A stretch of DNA of 64,000 nt from contig JABYQR010000051.1 in the NCBI GenBank assembly GCA_022592445.1, positions 62,001 through 126,000 of the forward strand, read 5' to 3'. Below the pieces are notes generated by a model that did not search any database, was not told where the DNA came from, and worked only from the letters and a program-made list of their open reading frames with translations. A program made the translations under genes and the position numbers. The stretch comes from Cytidiella melzeri. Its lineage: Eukaryota > Basidiomycota > Agaricomycetes > Polyporales > Irpicaceae. Positions 54,854 to 64,000 of this stretch are shown here, in pieces (the first letter of the stretch is position 1; each line of letters begins with the position of its first letter).

Positions 54854-56844
54854 TTAGGCCGCAGTGGCAGGCACAGCGGCCGTTCCGCGCTCCAAATCAG
54901 GCACCTGAGGTCTTGAGGCGGATCGAAGGAAGCCTGGCCGGACGAGAGAAGCAAATCCTGAACGAGTGGCTGCCGGAGCGACAGCGGCAGGTGGACTGGC
55001 AGAGCCGAGCGGATGGTCAGCGATATCGATAGAGTCCTGTGGCTCGTCGCCCGTGAAATCTTTGCTTGGAGGTGTCGTGGTAATGCGCAAGCACGATGTA
55101 TACGCTGGTGAGAGAATCAGTAGAAATTGAATGTGATTGCTTAGTGACACGCTTACGTTGCCTACAAACAGGGCAGAACCAACCCTTGGCCTTCCTCTTC
55201 CTTCTGGTGTTCGTTGTGGGCTGCACAGTAGGAATAGAAGGAGCAGCAGCAGCAGCGCTCGGGCCCCCAGCTCCTCCTTCTACAGGACTTTCAACAGTAC
55301 TATCGCCCGGTGCCGGTGCTTCGCCTTCTGCACCAGTAGTCGTAGCATCGGCCTCGCTCGCATGGACGATCTGACCGCCTGCACCGAACTCGATCATGTT
55401 GATGGCACATTCGCGGCAAGCCACCAAATGTCTGCAAGGCAGAAGCACGACTTCCCGTGGAGCCGACAAACACAAGAGACATTCTGAAGACGGTTCGTCC
55501 TCGTGAGTGGTGCCAGGAGCTGCGGTAGGTGGATAGGTTGTCGGAAGCGGCGGCGGGGCACTGTTCGCACTAGACGTTGCGCTTGACAGACCATATATCT
55601 CGTGCAGATGGAAAGTATGGGCTCCGATCTACCATGTAGAGTGTGTTTGTCAGAGATTAGAGGAACTTGAGAAAGGACATCGCTTACAGTCGCCTCCCGC
55701 TTCACGACCTTGACAACCCACGGCCGTTTATCATGCTCATCAGCCAAATGTTGTGCACCAAAGCGAACGATATGCAGATAAGTCGTCTGCTCATTGACAC
55801 AAGGCAGCGGTTTGCCGTTGTCGTCGAGAGCGGAGAGCTTGATTATGGCCTTGACGCCAGCGTTCTCACTGTCGTCCTTTTCTCCCGCCTTGTCCTCCTT
55901 CGCTTCAGCGTCAACAACGGCCAGCGCAGGCCCTGCGACAGCGCGCCCATGTGTCGACCTTTTGCGAAAGTGGAATGCAGTGAATCGCTTCTTGCGGTGT
56001 GCATCTGAACCTGCTGTTTCTTCAGCTGGGACAGGGCTGGAACCTTCCGTAGCAGGAACCACACTGGAAGTTGCTGCTTCCTTCTCATTTTTGGGGTCCT
56101 GAACCGAAGTAGGACGGTGCTCGAAACGACCTAGTTCCAAGGTTGCACCTTCGTCGAGGGTCAAAGTCTTCGCAAATCCTCCTTCGGTGATGGTCTCGAA
56201 CACAAGGATCTGGGAGTGTGCGCTGCCGGATGCTTTGTCGGCGAGGTGATGGGAAGGGGACACCAGCACATAAACAGATACGGCACACTTCGCGGCATCG
56301 CAGTCGTACTCGAATTCAAGCCCATGATGATGTTGCGAGTCGACGTGCTCCGGGTCATCAGATGGCGCTATCTCTAAAGGAGTGAGTCGTAGCGACGGAC
56401 GCTTGAGATTGACAAGAGCCTGCAGCGTCGTCGTAGATTGATTCGCCTGTGACAACCAGCTTGTCAGCGTATGTTAGTCATGTAGGAGACGTTGAGTTGC
56501 TGTATCAGGATGTACCATCACACAGCAAATTATATTCACTGTGGGAATGACCGAGATATCCACCATTTCCGCAGCAATGCGCAGGGAGCAGATAGAGCCG
56601 GTGTGAGCGACGGACTGACCTGCTTGCTCTTCGCAATCCAAGTCTTGACAATCTCCGGCGTGAGCTCATCAATGACCTTTTCACGGGACTCTGTCCACTC
56701 AGGGCCGCGAGCGACGATGCCAATATTGGGGCCGAACAGAGTGTCTTGTTTCTTCTTGGGGGCTGCGGGGGACGCTGGCTCGTTCTGATTAATGTTCATG
56801 TCGGCCATGTTGAGGACAACTGGGTCTTGTTGCTGTTGAGCCAT
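54854..56844 (-). CDS. RING-type E3 ubiquitin ligase, MGRN1/RNF157-like
   Basis: Probable ubiquitin ligase. Exon 1 starts MAQQQQDPVVLNMADMNINQ. It is joined across a ~165-nt intron to ANQSTTTLQALVNLKRPSLR, the conserved start of the MGRN-type substrate domain. This continues with EFEYDCDAAKCAVSVYVLVS, FGAQHLADEHDKRPWVVKVV and GAHTFHLHEIYGL. The RING follows: ECLLCLSAPREVVLLPCRHL, CRECA and WFCPVCRQ. The spacing is unusual: ~70 Ala/Pro/Ser/Thr-rich residues separate CRECA from CPVC, against roughly 15-20 in common relatives. The last exon starts PYTSCLRITT, as in fungal homologues, and stops at 54854. The long first intron is inferred from phase and homology. Confidence 0.85.
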
Positions 56845-57546
56845 GGTTGTCGCACGCCTGGCTATTGGAGTGTCTACACGAGCTAGATAGGGAGTGGTGT
56901 GAAGCCTGCGAGTCCTGTTCCAGTTAGAGTACGAATTTGCACCGACTAAACGGTCGAGGGGAGGGGTAAGAGGGAGAAGTTAGTCAGGGAGGAGGTGGTA
57001 GTTATAAAGCAAGAACGGTAGCTTACACCAGGAGGCGAGAGTTGCCATGTACTAGCCGACAATTGCGGCGTGGTAGAGAATGAGTGCAACCAGTGAGAGC
57101 TCTGACAATTGTTAAGAGGAGTCGCCTTCAGACGCCGAGGCTGCGCTGACCGAGACTACTGCTTCCGCTCGAGTCACGTGCTTCTCGCCGCAAGATGAAG
57201 GCAAACGCGACGCGGGAATCATGGGAAAGATGGTTGCAAACCCGCGTGGAAAAAATACACACACAACAGTCGTAGAAGCTGGTTACTCGGCCGACGAGGG
57301 GATTATGCACACGATGCCATAGTCGTGGAATCTCACGCCCGCACGAACAGTAACCTTGCCCGCGGAATCAATACACCTGTACAAGGAAGCCGTCTGCTGC
57401 TACAAAAACGTTTTCGAGGCACGGGGTTCTCTAGCTGGTGGTTATAACTGGCTGTTTGTCATTGAAGTTGTTGAAGCACAGCTATCAACTGCTCCCTTCA
57501 TACAGTCAAGTTCTACAGCACAACCTAGTCGCATCCAGCAGGTGAA
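56845..57546. other. Intergenic RING gene / membrane protein
   Basis: About 700 bp. Nothing coding is supported. Confidence 0.4.
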
Positions 57547-58253
57547 CTACTGTGTCTTCATCATCATCTGATTGTGCATCATGGCAGTGATTTGGACAGT
57601 AAGCTGCCACCAAGCGCCGAACCCAAGACCCATGAATCCATGCAATACGCCCCAAACGATCTCAGGCGTTACTTTAATGCTTGCAGAAGAACGTTCATGT
57701 CAGCCACCACAAGACGCTAGTGGTATTAGTAGACGTACGACTCAGCCAAAGGTCCAAAGCTATGCGGGATGAAACGTGGAGCGTTGAAAAGGACAGTGGA
57801 ACAGGTAACGTGGTAAAGAGACAGCCCTATGGCAAGAGCACGCTTGCCCGGCAAGAACTCTAGATTTCAGCGGCTAAGTGTGCGATGCAAGGCCAGTAAG
57901 GAGCTTTACGTACCAGGCAAGCTGAAGCATAGAAGAGCAGCCGCGCACATGCCACCTGCCAGCGCAGCATACAACTGCGTGCACACGTAGCACTCAGTCA
58001 GCATTCGGCTTCGAGCCTCGACACATAGAATAGTATTTACCTTTATGAACACTAGCGCTGTGTTATTGAGCTCAAGGAACGGAAGAGCGGCGGGGGACCA
58101 TAAACCCTGGATTACTACAGGAATATCCAGCGCGATATGCAGCAAGAAGATAACTGAGCTGGGGAGATAGCGTTAGAGAATGAGTGCATATCATTCGTAC
58201 ATTTCGAGCAACTCCCTCACTCACAAAGGGTGCCTCAGTTGGACCTGCGACAT
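57547..58253 (-). CDS. Small polytopic membrane protein, conserved-looking, unrecognised
   Basis: Function unknown. The start ATG at 58253 (MSQVQLRHPF) is joined by a short intron (GTGAGT...CCCCAG) to SVIFLLHIALDIPVVIQGLW. Further exons give LYAALAGGMCAAALLCFSLP, GKRALAIGLSLYHVTCSTVL and a C-terminal LKVTPEIVWGVLHGFMGLGF followed by AWWQLTVQ. Three to four membrane spans are visible. The tail is Met-rich (AMMHNQMMMKTQ) and stops TAG at 57547-57549. Hydrophobic exons joined in frame by canonical introns support a real gene of ~150 residues. No catalytic motif is seen. Similar small four-span proteins are common in basidiomycete genomes without assigned function; that is recollection, not a search. 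Confidence 0.65.
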
Positions 58254-59182
58254 CTTCGAGTTGTTCTGCCGAGCGAGGAAAGTGGTGGTGTTGAAGGTGG
58301 TCTTGGACTTGGCTGTCAAAACTTCGAACTACCCAGTAATAGACGCCGAGTCGTCCGAGATTAGGACCATGTCCACGTGGCTAGAAAGATAATTGCCACG
58401 CCGACAGGCACACACCACGGCCGATTGAATCTTGGCATCTCAGGCCCCCGCCTCCCCCACAGCCGTCGGGATGCGCCCATATATGGAAGGCATCGTCGAA
58501 GTGTCACTTGTTACCAACAAGAACTTTCGACCGTGTATTGGGAGTAGCTGGACTAGCAGTCTGCATCTAAATATATCCTTACTCTCAGTAGCTCAGCTTT
58601 CCGACTCGTGAGATAAGTGTTGCGGTTTTTGCAAATGTAATCACGTTACCACATCGCGTAGCTGACGGTCGCTGTATTGAGGTGCTCGTCACAGCGATAC
58701 CCAGTAGACTCAATAAATTTGGGGCATGGCTTACGAGCTACAAATCTGACTGGTTGCATGGAATGCGTGATAAGAAGACCGATAGGACCGGCGCCCTCCT
58801 GGTTTTTATCTATTACTATCACAAGCGCAGCCTGGTGCGAAAGAGTGCGACAGACAGTGTGCATACAGCTTTGGGGTGAATAGCGCGGGTTGTTTCCGTC
58901 CTACTTAGTCATTCAGGAAAATGTGATATCACAACGACGAGCCCGGCAAAACTGGTTCCCTTACATCTGTCTTGCTTGCATCATACCCTCCGCATTGCAA
59001 AAGTTAAATCACCCTTCGTAGCCGTGTGTATGAGAGGCGAACCTTGTTTGAGCAGCATGCGTTGACACGCCCGAAGCGAGCGTAAGGAAGCATAGTAGAA
59101 GGCGCGACGTCTACAGCGTGTATACAAGCCAGTTAAAATTACTTGAAGCAACCCTCGTCCTGATAAACAAGGTTCCAGCGCC
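58254..59182. other. Intergenic region, 0.9 kb
   Basis: No gene or RNA recognised. It includes the promoter of the membrane protein gene and the 3' flank of the bHLH gene. Confidence 0.4.
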
Positions 59183-61590
59183 TCAGTCGCCACCATCATC
59201 ATCTCCATCATCACCGTCCATCATGCCCGTCCCGCTCCTCCCCAACGGTCCTAGCAGTGCTTCACACGCATCCAAGTCCTTGTTTAGATCTATCTTGTCC
59301 TCGTCTATCTCGGAGTGGATGCCGACTACAAGTCGAAGCCTGCTGATCTCCTGGCGCAGCAAATCAATCTCGAGGTCCCGTCTCTCGACTCGTCCCTTCA
59401 ACCGTCCAATAAAATCGTTGCCGCATCTAAGCAGCTGCAATTTGCTAACGCCTCTGTTCGGGCCATCTACATGACCTTTGAGGGGCCCGCGGGGTGGCAT
59501 GGCGCCAGGCGGTATAGGCTCGTCGGGAAAGCCTTCTTCCGAAGGTAAGGGTATAGGTGGAAGGAGAACTCGCAGATCATCGAATGAAGTCTTGAGCGAA
59601 TCTCGCCGCTTTTGTTCCGCGGCTTTATGCGATGTCTTGCGGATATGCAGGGGAGGCTGCTGGCCCTGCGTAGATAAAGCAGAAGAAGGGTCTGCGGGGG
59701 AAAGAGAGCCCCGCATTGCGGAGTTATTGCTCGCTGTATGCACAATGAGATCAATAAGCCATATTGCTAGCCTAGTAATCTTACTCACCGGGACGTATTG
59801 GCTTCAAAGCCGGACTAACGAGCGGAGTGCGTTCACCGGCGAGGTTAGAATTAATGGTGGCGCTTCTGGGGCGACTAGATTTCTTTGTAGGCTTCTGTGC
59901 GGGAGGTGCAAGAGAGCTTTGCGTACCAAGCCGACCTAATTTCATGATGCTGGAAGGGGTGACGGGCATTATCGGTTGCTTGCGAACGTCGGTCTGGGAC
60001 TCGCCCACAACAGGTGCAGAAGGGTCAGCGTTGTGGAGGAGAAACTCCATCTGGGCCTGTTGTGCAGAAGGTGGTGCAGCAGGCGGCGGCATGGATAGGT
60101 CAACTGGTGAGGGGCTATCGCCTGGAAGATCGCCACCAGGTCCTGTCGCGGTGCGTCGGGCACTTCGCCTGTTGAATGGAAGAGGAATAGGTCCGTGAGT
60201 AGCCGGGAATACTGGAGTTGAGGTAGCACTCTTTGTGCCGCCTCTCAGAGCGTTCGTGGCCTTCTGCTTTTGAGGATGGACGCCTTGTCTTTGCCTCGTA
60301 GATCTACCAAGGCTACCAGAGGCTTCATCGCTACCAGAAGATACCGTGCGTGTTCTCTTGATACCGGAAATTTGGCCTGATGGAGGAGCGGTATGGCCTG
60401 CGGGACTCTGTTGCTGAGGTTGACTGCTGTTCGACACCGGTGTGCCAGAAGATGCTGATGTTGCGTTGTATGCGCCGAGCCAAGGACTCGTCAGCGGCGA
60501 CATTTCTTCAAACTCCAGCTCCGCTGTTGAAGGCAGTGGGCCGTAAGGACTGTTCATGTTGCTTCCTGAACCACCTCCGAGATGCCCCTGGATATTCTGG
60601 AAGACTATGTTCGCGGGTGCGCTGTGAGGTGCAGCAGGCATGACGCTATGCTGGCCATGTGGATTGGGCACTTGATTCTGAAGTTGGTGGTTGGGTAAAT
60701 AGGAACTGTGTTGATTGTATGCTTGAATTTGTGGGGAAGGATGAGACGACGAGGCAGACTGGAGGAGCATTGTTGGTACAAAATCTGGGCTGGGTTGAGG
60801 TGGAAGTTCTGCCGAGGCAGCTAAAATTACGACACATGAGCAATGAACTTGAAATTATTTTGTCAAGAGAAATGCAGGAACAGGAGCAGACGACCCTAGG
60901 CACACCAGATGGGAAGGCCCTCCGGTGAAGGGTCCGTAAACACAGCGACGGCAACAGCCACGCATACGACCTCCAGCATTCTTCGCCCGCCTTGCTCCTC
61001 ACAGCAAAAATAGTGTACCAACTCGAAGGGCTTAATCAATAGATAACTAGAATGGCACGCACCGGGAGTTGGCAGGTATTGTTGCTGATCTCTTGAGCGG
61101 CTGGGATCGACCATCATTGATACTGGAAGCGAGCCAAACGATGACTGTCCACTCAAGAGCTCAATCTAAAACAAAGGTGTCAGCATACCGGCTCAAGAGC
61201 GACGGTCGCCTGAAACTTGAGGTGAGTGAAAGGACTGACCTGCTGCTGGAAGATCTGGGTCTGCAACTGATAGAGCTGTTGCAGCTGATTCAACCTCATT
61301 TGCTGTTCCACGAGCATTTGCTGGTTCGACTGGGAGCCAGGAGCTGCAGATGCTGGCATAGAAGAAGGACCACCGGCATTGGGAGAGGCATTTGCCATGA
61401 GGTTGTCGAGAACGTCCATGCTAACGTTCGGGTTGTTTTGCTGCATATTCATGCCACTCATCTCAAACAGCTCTTGTAGCGAGGGCGTGTGAGCCCGGGG
61501 AGGGGTGAGGGAGTGAGGAGGATGGTCTGTGTGAAGGTAGGCGTTGTAGAAGTCTTTCTGATTGCCATGGGCGCTAACCTCCGCGTTCAT
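59183..61590 (-). CDS. bHLH-leucine zipper-type transcription factor with extended loop
   Basis: Probable DNA-binding regulator. The start MNAEVSAHGNQKDFYNAYLH was chosen over an upstream GTG-led frame. The first half is Gln/Pro/Ser-rich (QQMRLNQLQQLYQLQTQIFQ). A long disordered region follows with basic patches. The bHLH lies near the C-terminus: basic region SHKAAEQKRRDSLKTSFDDL and helix-1 end RVLLPPIPLP. A Pro/Gly-rich loop of ~40 residues follows, then helix 2 SKLQLLRCGNDFIGRLKGRV, running into a heptad-like stretch (DLEIDLLRQEISRLRLVVG). The Glu in AEQKRR is the E-box contact residue in this family. The tail is acidic (DGDDGDDDGGD), stop 59183. About four introns. A loop of this length is known in some fungal bHLH proteins; the target genes are unknown. 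Confidence 0.83.
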
Positions 61591-61837
61591 CGTCGCCTGC
61601 AGCAGCGTCAAGGAGTGCTGAGCGGACCTATGCACGGCAAGTATCGAGAAGAAGTATTCAAAGGACGAGGAGTGCGACCCTGAGACAAGCAGCTGAGGTG
61701 GATTGCTTTAGTCAAACAAATTTACAGTAGCTGAAAAAACCAATGAAAAATGCAACCAGTGTCGGGGCATAGTCGGATTTTCGGCACAGCGCAATGCTTA
61801 TCTCAATATGTGTTGTCTGCTGTCAGAGATTTCGCAG

Positions 61838-61910
61838 TCCCGTTTAGCTCAGTTGGTAGAGCGCGTCACTAGTAATGACGAGGTCAGTCGTTCGAGTCGG
61901 CTAATGGGAA
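61838..61910 (+). tRNA. tRNA-Thr (anticodon AGT)
   Basis: Cloverleaf read by hand. The acceptor TCCCGTT pairs with AATGGGA (one G-T). The D arm is GCTC/GAGC around AGTTGGTA. The anticodon stem CGTCA/TGACG encloses the loop CTAGTAA, giving anticodon AGT. The variable loop is AGGTC. The T arm AGTCG/CGGCT encloses TTCGAGT. The discriminator base is A. No intron. A-box (TAGCTCAGTTGG) and B-box (GTTCGAGTC) are present, and a T4 run at 61929-61932 may terminate Pol III. Confidence 0.94.
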
Positions 61911-63482
61911 AACTTGATGGCGGCTTTGTTTTGTCACTTGCATTCACCTGGCTGGTTGTCTCGTGCTGGTTGGTCCGCTTTTAGGTTGTTCCTCCTTTGA
62001 CTAATCCCTGCCAGACTTTATTGTGGCACCAGTAAAGGCTTGCTGGTGGTGTCATCGGGCCTGGTTGCAAGGAACCAACTTCAAATGCTTTGAGTTTGAC
62101 TGCTTCAAGTTTGCACTTTGTTGTGCAGAGCAATGGCTATTTGTACCAATGGGTGATGTTAGCTCACATTTGGTATGTCTAGCTCCTTGCCTTCCTTTTG
62201 AACAGAGGAGTGTGGGCTCAGGCTAATGCCTCAGAGGATGGCTCCTACCACTTGTTTCAGGTGGGTTGTCAATTTGTTTTCTCGTACACTGCCATGTGTG
62301 TGTGTCCACATGCTACCTACTGCTATACATGCTTGCAGTTATCAATGCAGTGAGTGTTTTTCCAGATGGAAAGGCTTGATACCCAATTGTGCCATCACAG
62401 AGCCTTCAGCACAGGGATGTCTGACACTCAGGAACACAGGCTGCTTCATGCATTGTTATAGTATAGTGTGCGTCTGGCTGAGATCTCTAGCTAATGTATC
62501 CGCCGCGAGGAGATCCATTTCTGTGACTGCTCCATAGGCTCCGAACTCGAGCGACGAGCGTAAGCTGTGTGTAAACGTGGGTGACATGTGCGCAAGACCA
62601 GCCAAGCACAAGATAAGGGGTGTCCGATAGATGTTTTCGCTTGGGCTTTCGGTGCGTGGACAATGAGGACACCTCGCGGAGATAATCGACGCCTCGTGAA
62701 TTCAGGTAGGCTTCGCTTATGAGGTAAGGAAGGATGTTTACAACGGCCACGTGCTGTATTTCATGTGTTCTATCGCTACACGCACATCAGGCGAACAGCG
62801 GGAAAATCGGAGATGAGGTGAGTGAGTTTGTTGTTCGATGTTCGGAGACAAAATCTGTACGTACATAACAGGTGCTCAGCATGCAGCGTCATGGCAAATA
62901 CAGCACTATCCATGCTTAGCAGGATGGCGAAGTCGTGTCAATCACCGCAGAATGAGCAACGAGGGCTGACCCACTTGGTCAGCGCGGCTGTTTAGGCCGG
63001 CGTCATGCACAGTATACGACGCCGCTACTGTGAAGACGCAATCGGTTGGATCTAGTCACGGAATGCGTGATTGGATGACGAAGATGATCAAGGATGAAAG
63101 ATTGGGATTTCGAATTCAGACCTTGTCCAGAGAGAGTGGGAATGTGGACGGCGTACCATATAAGCACTGCGGGAAGAGAACATTGTTGAAACCCAGGTCC
63201 TGGCCGATTAGCTCGTGCGCCGTGCTGCGCGCTGGTATCGGGTTGAAAACGACTTTGTACGAACGCCATGAGCTGCGGCAGGTCATTGTCATCGGTTGAG
63301 CCACATGGACAGCCTGATGAAAATGCGTCTATTGATAGTTGGTAAGGTTGATCAGTGACATGACAGCCCGTCTGTAGTGAAGGTAACTGCCCGTAACATG
63401 AAACGCGGCGGCGCGTCTTAGCCTGCTCCCCACGATTCTTGCACACTGGTGGACATGTTAACGCAGGGATGCTCCTGATGGC
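61911..63482. other. CpG-depleted tract and unassigned region after tRNA-Thr
   Basis: From ~61925 to 62470 only a handful of CpG remain (two between 62041 and 62460) while TpG and CpA are abundant. The tract starts right after the tRNA and stops sharply near 62500, where CpG returns. This looks like a methylated, mutated repeat relic. From 62500 to 63482 there is no supported gene; a 147-codon minus frame (63003-63446) has no motif but could belong to the right-edge gene. Confidence 0.55.
61929..61932 (+). terminator. Possible Pol III terminator
   Basis: TTTT 19 bp after the tRNA end; the nearest T-run downstream. Confidence 0.45.
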
Positions 63483-64000
63483 TTATGGTGCAGCATCAAT
63501 TTGCAATTGCAGGGAGCAAGGTCGATCTGAAGTGAACAGTAGTCAGTCAGAAGTAGGCGTGGGTATGCGACGATCGCCGGCCAGTACGTACAACTCTCAC
63601 AGATGAGTAGAGACAGTGGAAAGGACAGCTTGTTTCGCCTGTCTCCCAGCGTGCCACTGCGCACAAGATTTAGTCGCAAGATGTGTACCACAGAAGCCAG
63701 ACTCGGTAAAAGGTGTTTTAACCGTGACAAGAAGTGATCCGAGCTCAAGTCATGAATGTACACACAGTGGTAGAGTCCCGAATGAAATTCGAGAGAGTTT
63801 GCGATGTAGCCAGGTGCGGCACTAGCACGGAGTACTTGATTGGTACTGAGTTTCGAAGCCGGACGACGGGGCCAGCGCCGCAGACACGGGATGTTGGAAG
63901 AGTCCTACAGTGCCAAAGCGCAAGTGAGTTCTCAAAAACGAAACACGGCAGACATTTTTTCAGACATACCTCAAACGAACGGACTAGGGTGCGGCGGTCC
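63483..64000 (-). CDS. Unrecognised gene, 5' part beyond window
   Basis: Partial gene running in from the right edge on the minus strand. An exon at the edge (DRRTLVRSFE) is followed by GTATGT...TGTAG. A ~110-codon exon follows with RRWPRRPASKLSTNQVLRA, SLEFHSGLYHCVYIHDLSSD and HFLSRLKHLLPSLASVVHIL. A last intron (GTACGT...TTCAG) would give YRPCSLQLQIDAAP and TAA at 63483-63485; without it the frame runs to 63458. The long open exon between good splice sites supports a real gene, but no family was recognised. Confidence 0.5.

Noticed and set aside
62023..62537. Two adjacent open frames on + after the tRNA
   Set aside because: They lie in the CpG-depleted tract, where loss of CpG-derived stops and biased composition create frames; no protein family seen.
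63003..63446. 147-codon minus frame
   Set aside because: No motif. Could be 3' part of the right-edge gene but no splice join was convincing.
1..64000. CRISPR arrays, bacterial operons, prophage or intact transposase/reverse transcriptase genes
   Set aside because: None seen on either strand; the sequence is typical intron-rich fungal nuclear DNA.

Overview
This window is nuclear DNA from a filamentous basidiomycete, most likely an Agaricomycete with a plant- or wood-decay lifestyle. Three things suggest this. Nearly every gene is cut by many 45-65 nt GT...AG introns. Three AA9 lytic polysaccharide monooxygenases (one with a C-terminal CBM1) and two secreted A1 aspartic peptidases are present. 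The housekeeping set is eukaryotic: TRAP-alpha, complex I subunit, LAMMER kinase, SRRM1/PWI, RLI1, PIG-S, Tlg1-type SNARE and a tRNA-Thr. Genes lie on both strands, closely packed, with no operon logic. No virus, CRISPR array or intact transposon was seen.

Layout. 0.5-2.3 kb: TRAP-alpha and a complex I subunit, tail to tail. 4.2-6.1 kb: secreted aspartic peptidase 1. 8.1-12.4 kb: a LAMMER kinase and an SR-related PWI splicing factor. 13.1-14.9 kb: AA9-CBM1. 15.1-20 kb: a local family of three diverged F-box-like paralogues, one with two disabling lesions and one probably decayed. 20.6-22.6 kb: an NAD(P)-binding protein and a parvulin. 22.8-26.9 kb: a SANT-domain corepressor (SNT1/NCoR type). 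27.4-31 kb: RLI1/ABCE1, divergent from protein-L-isoaspartate methyltransferase. 31.4-32.8 kb: aspartic peptidase 2. 33.1-36.3 kb: PIG-S and an ICMT-like methyltransferase. 36.3-41 kb: a CUE-domain protein and a zinc alcohol dehydrogenase. 42-43.6 kb: a small secreted protein, then a 275-bp tandem duplication in the region shared with a Gin4/Hsl1-type kinase (43.6-46.6 kb). 46.9-48.3 kb: organellar methionine aminopeptidase. 49.2-52.7 kb: a tandem pair of AA9 genes. 53-61.6 kb: a Tlg1/syntaxin-6 SNARE, an MGRN1-like RING protein, a small membrane protein and a bHLH factor. 61.8 kb: tRNA-Thr(AGT), followed by a strongly CpG-depleted tract. The right end cuts an unrecognised gene.

The most unusual signal is splicing architecture. 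Both tandem AA9 genes appear to need a 2-nucleotide exon at the same codon, as well as conserved 14-nt and 24-nt exons. TRAP-alpha needs a 7-nt exon, and RLI1 has a 22-nt exon inside its Fe-S motif. Two introns appear to be GC-AG. The AA9 pair also differs by one intron, and this is a gain or loss after duplication. Gene models were built by hand from reading frame, splice consensus and remembered family motifs. Start sites and exact exon edges are inferences unless a computed boundary is given.
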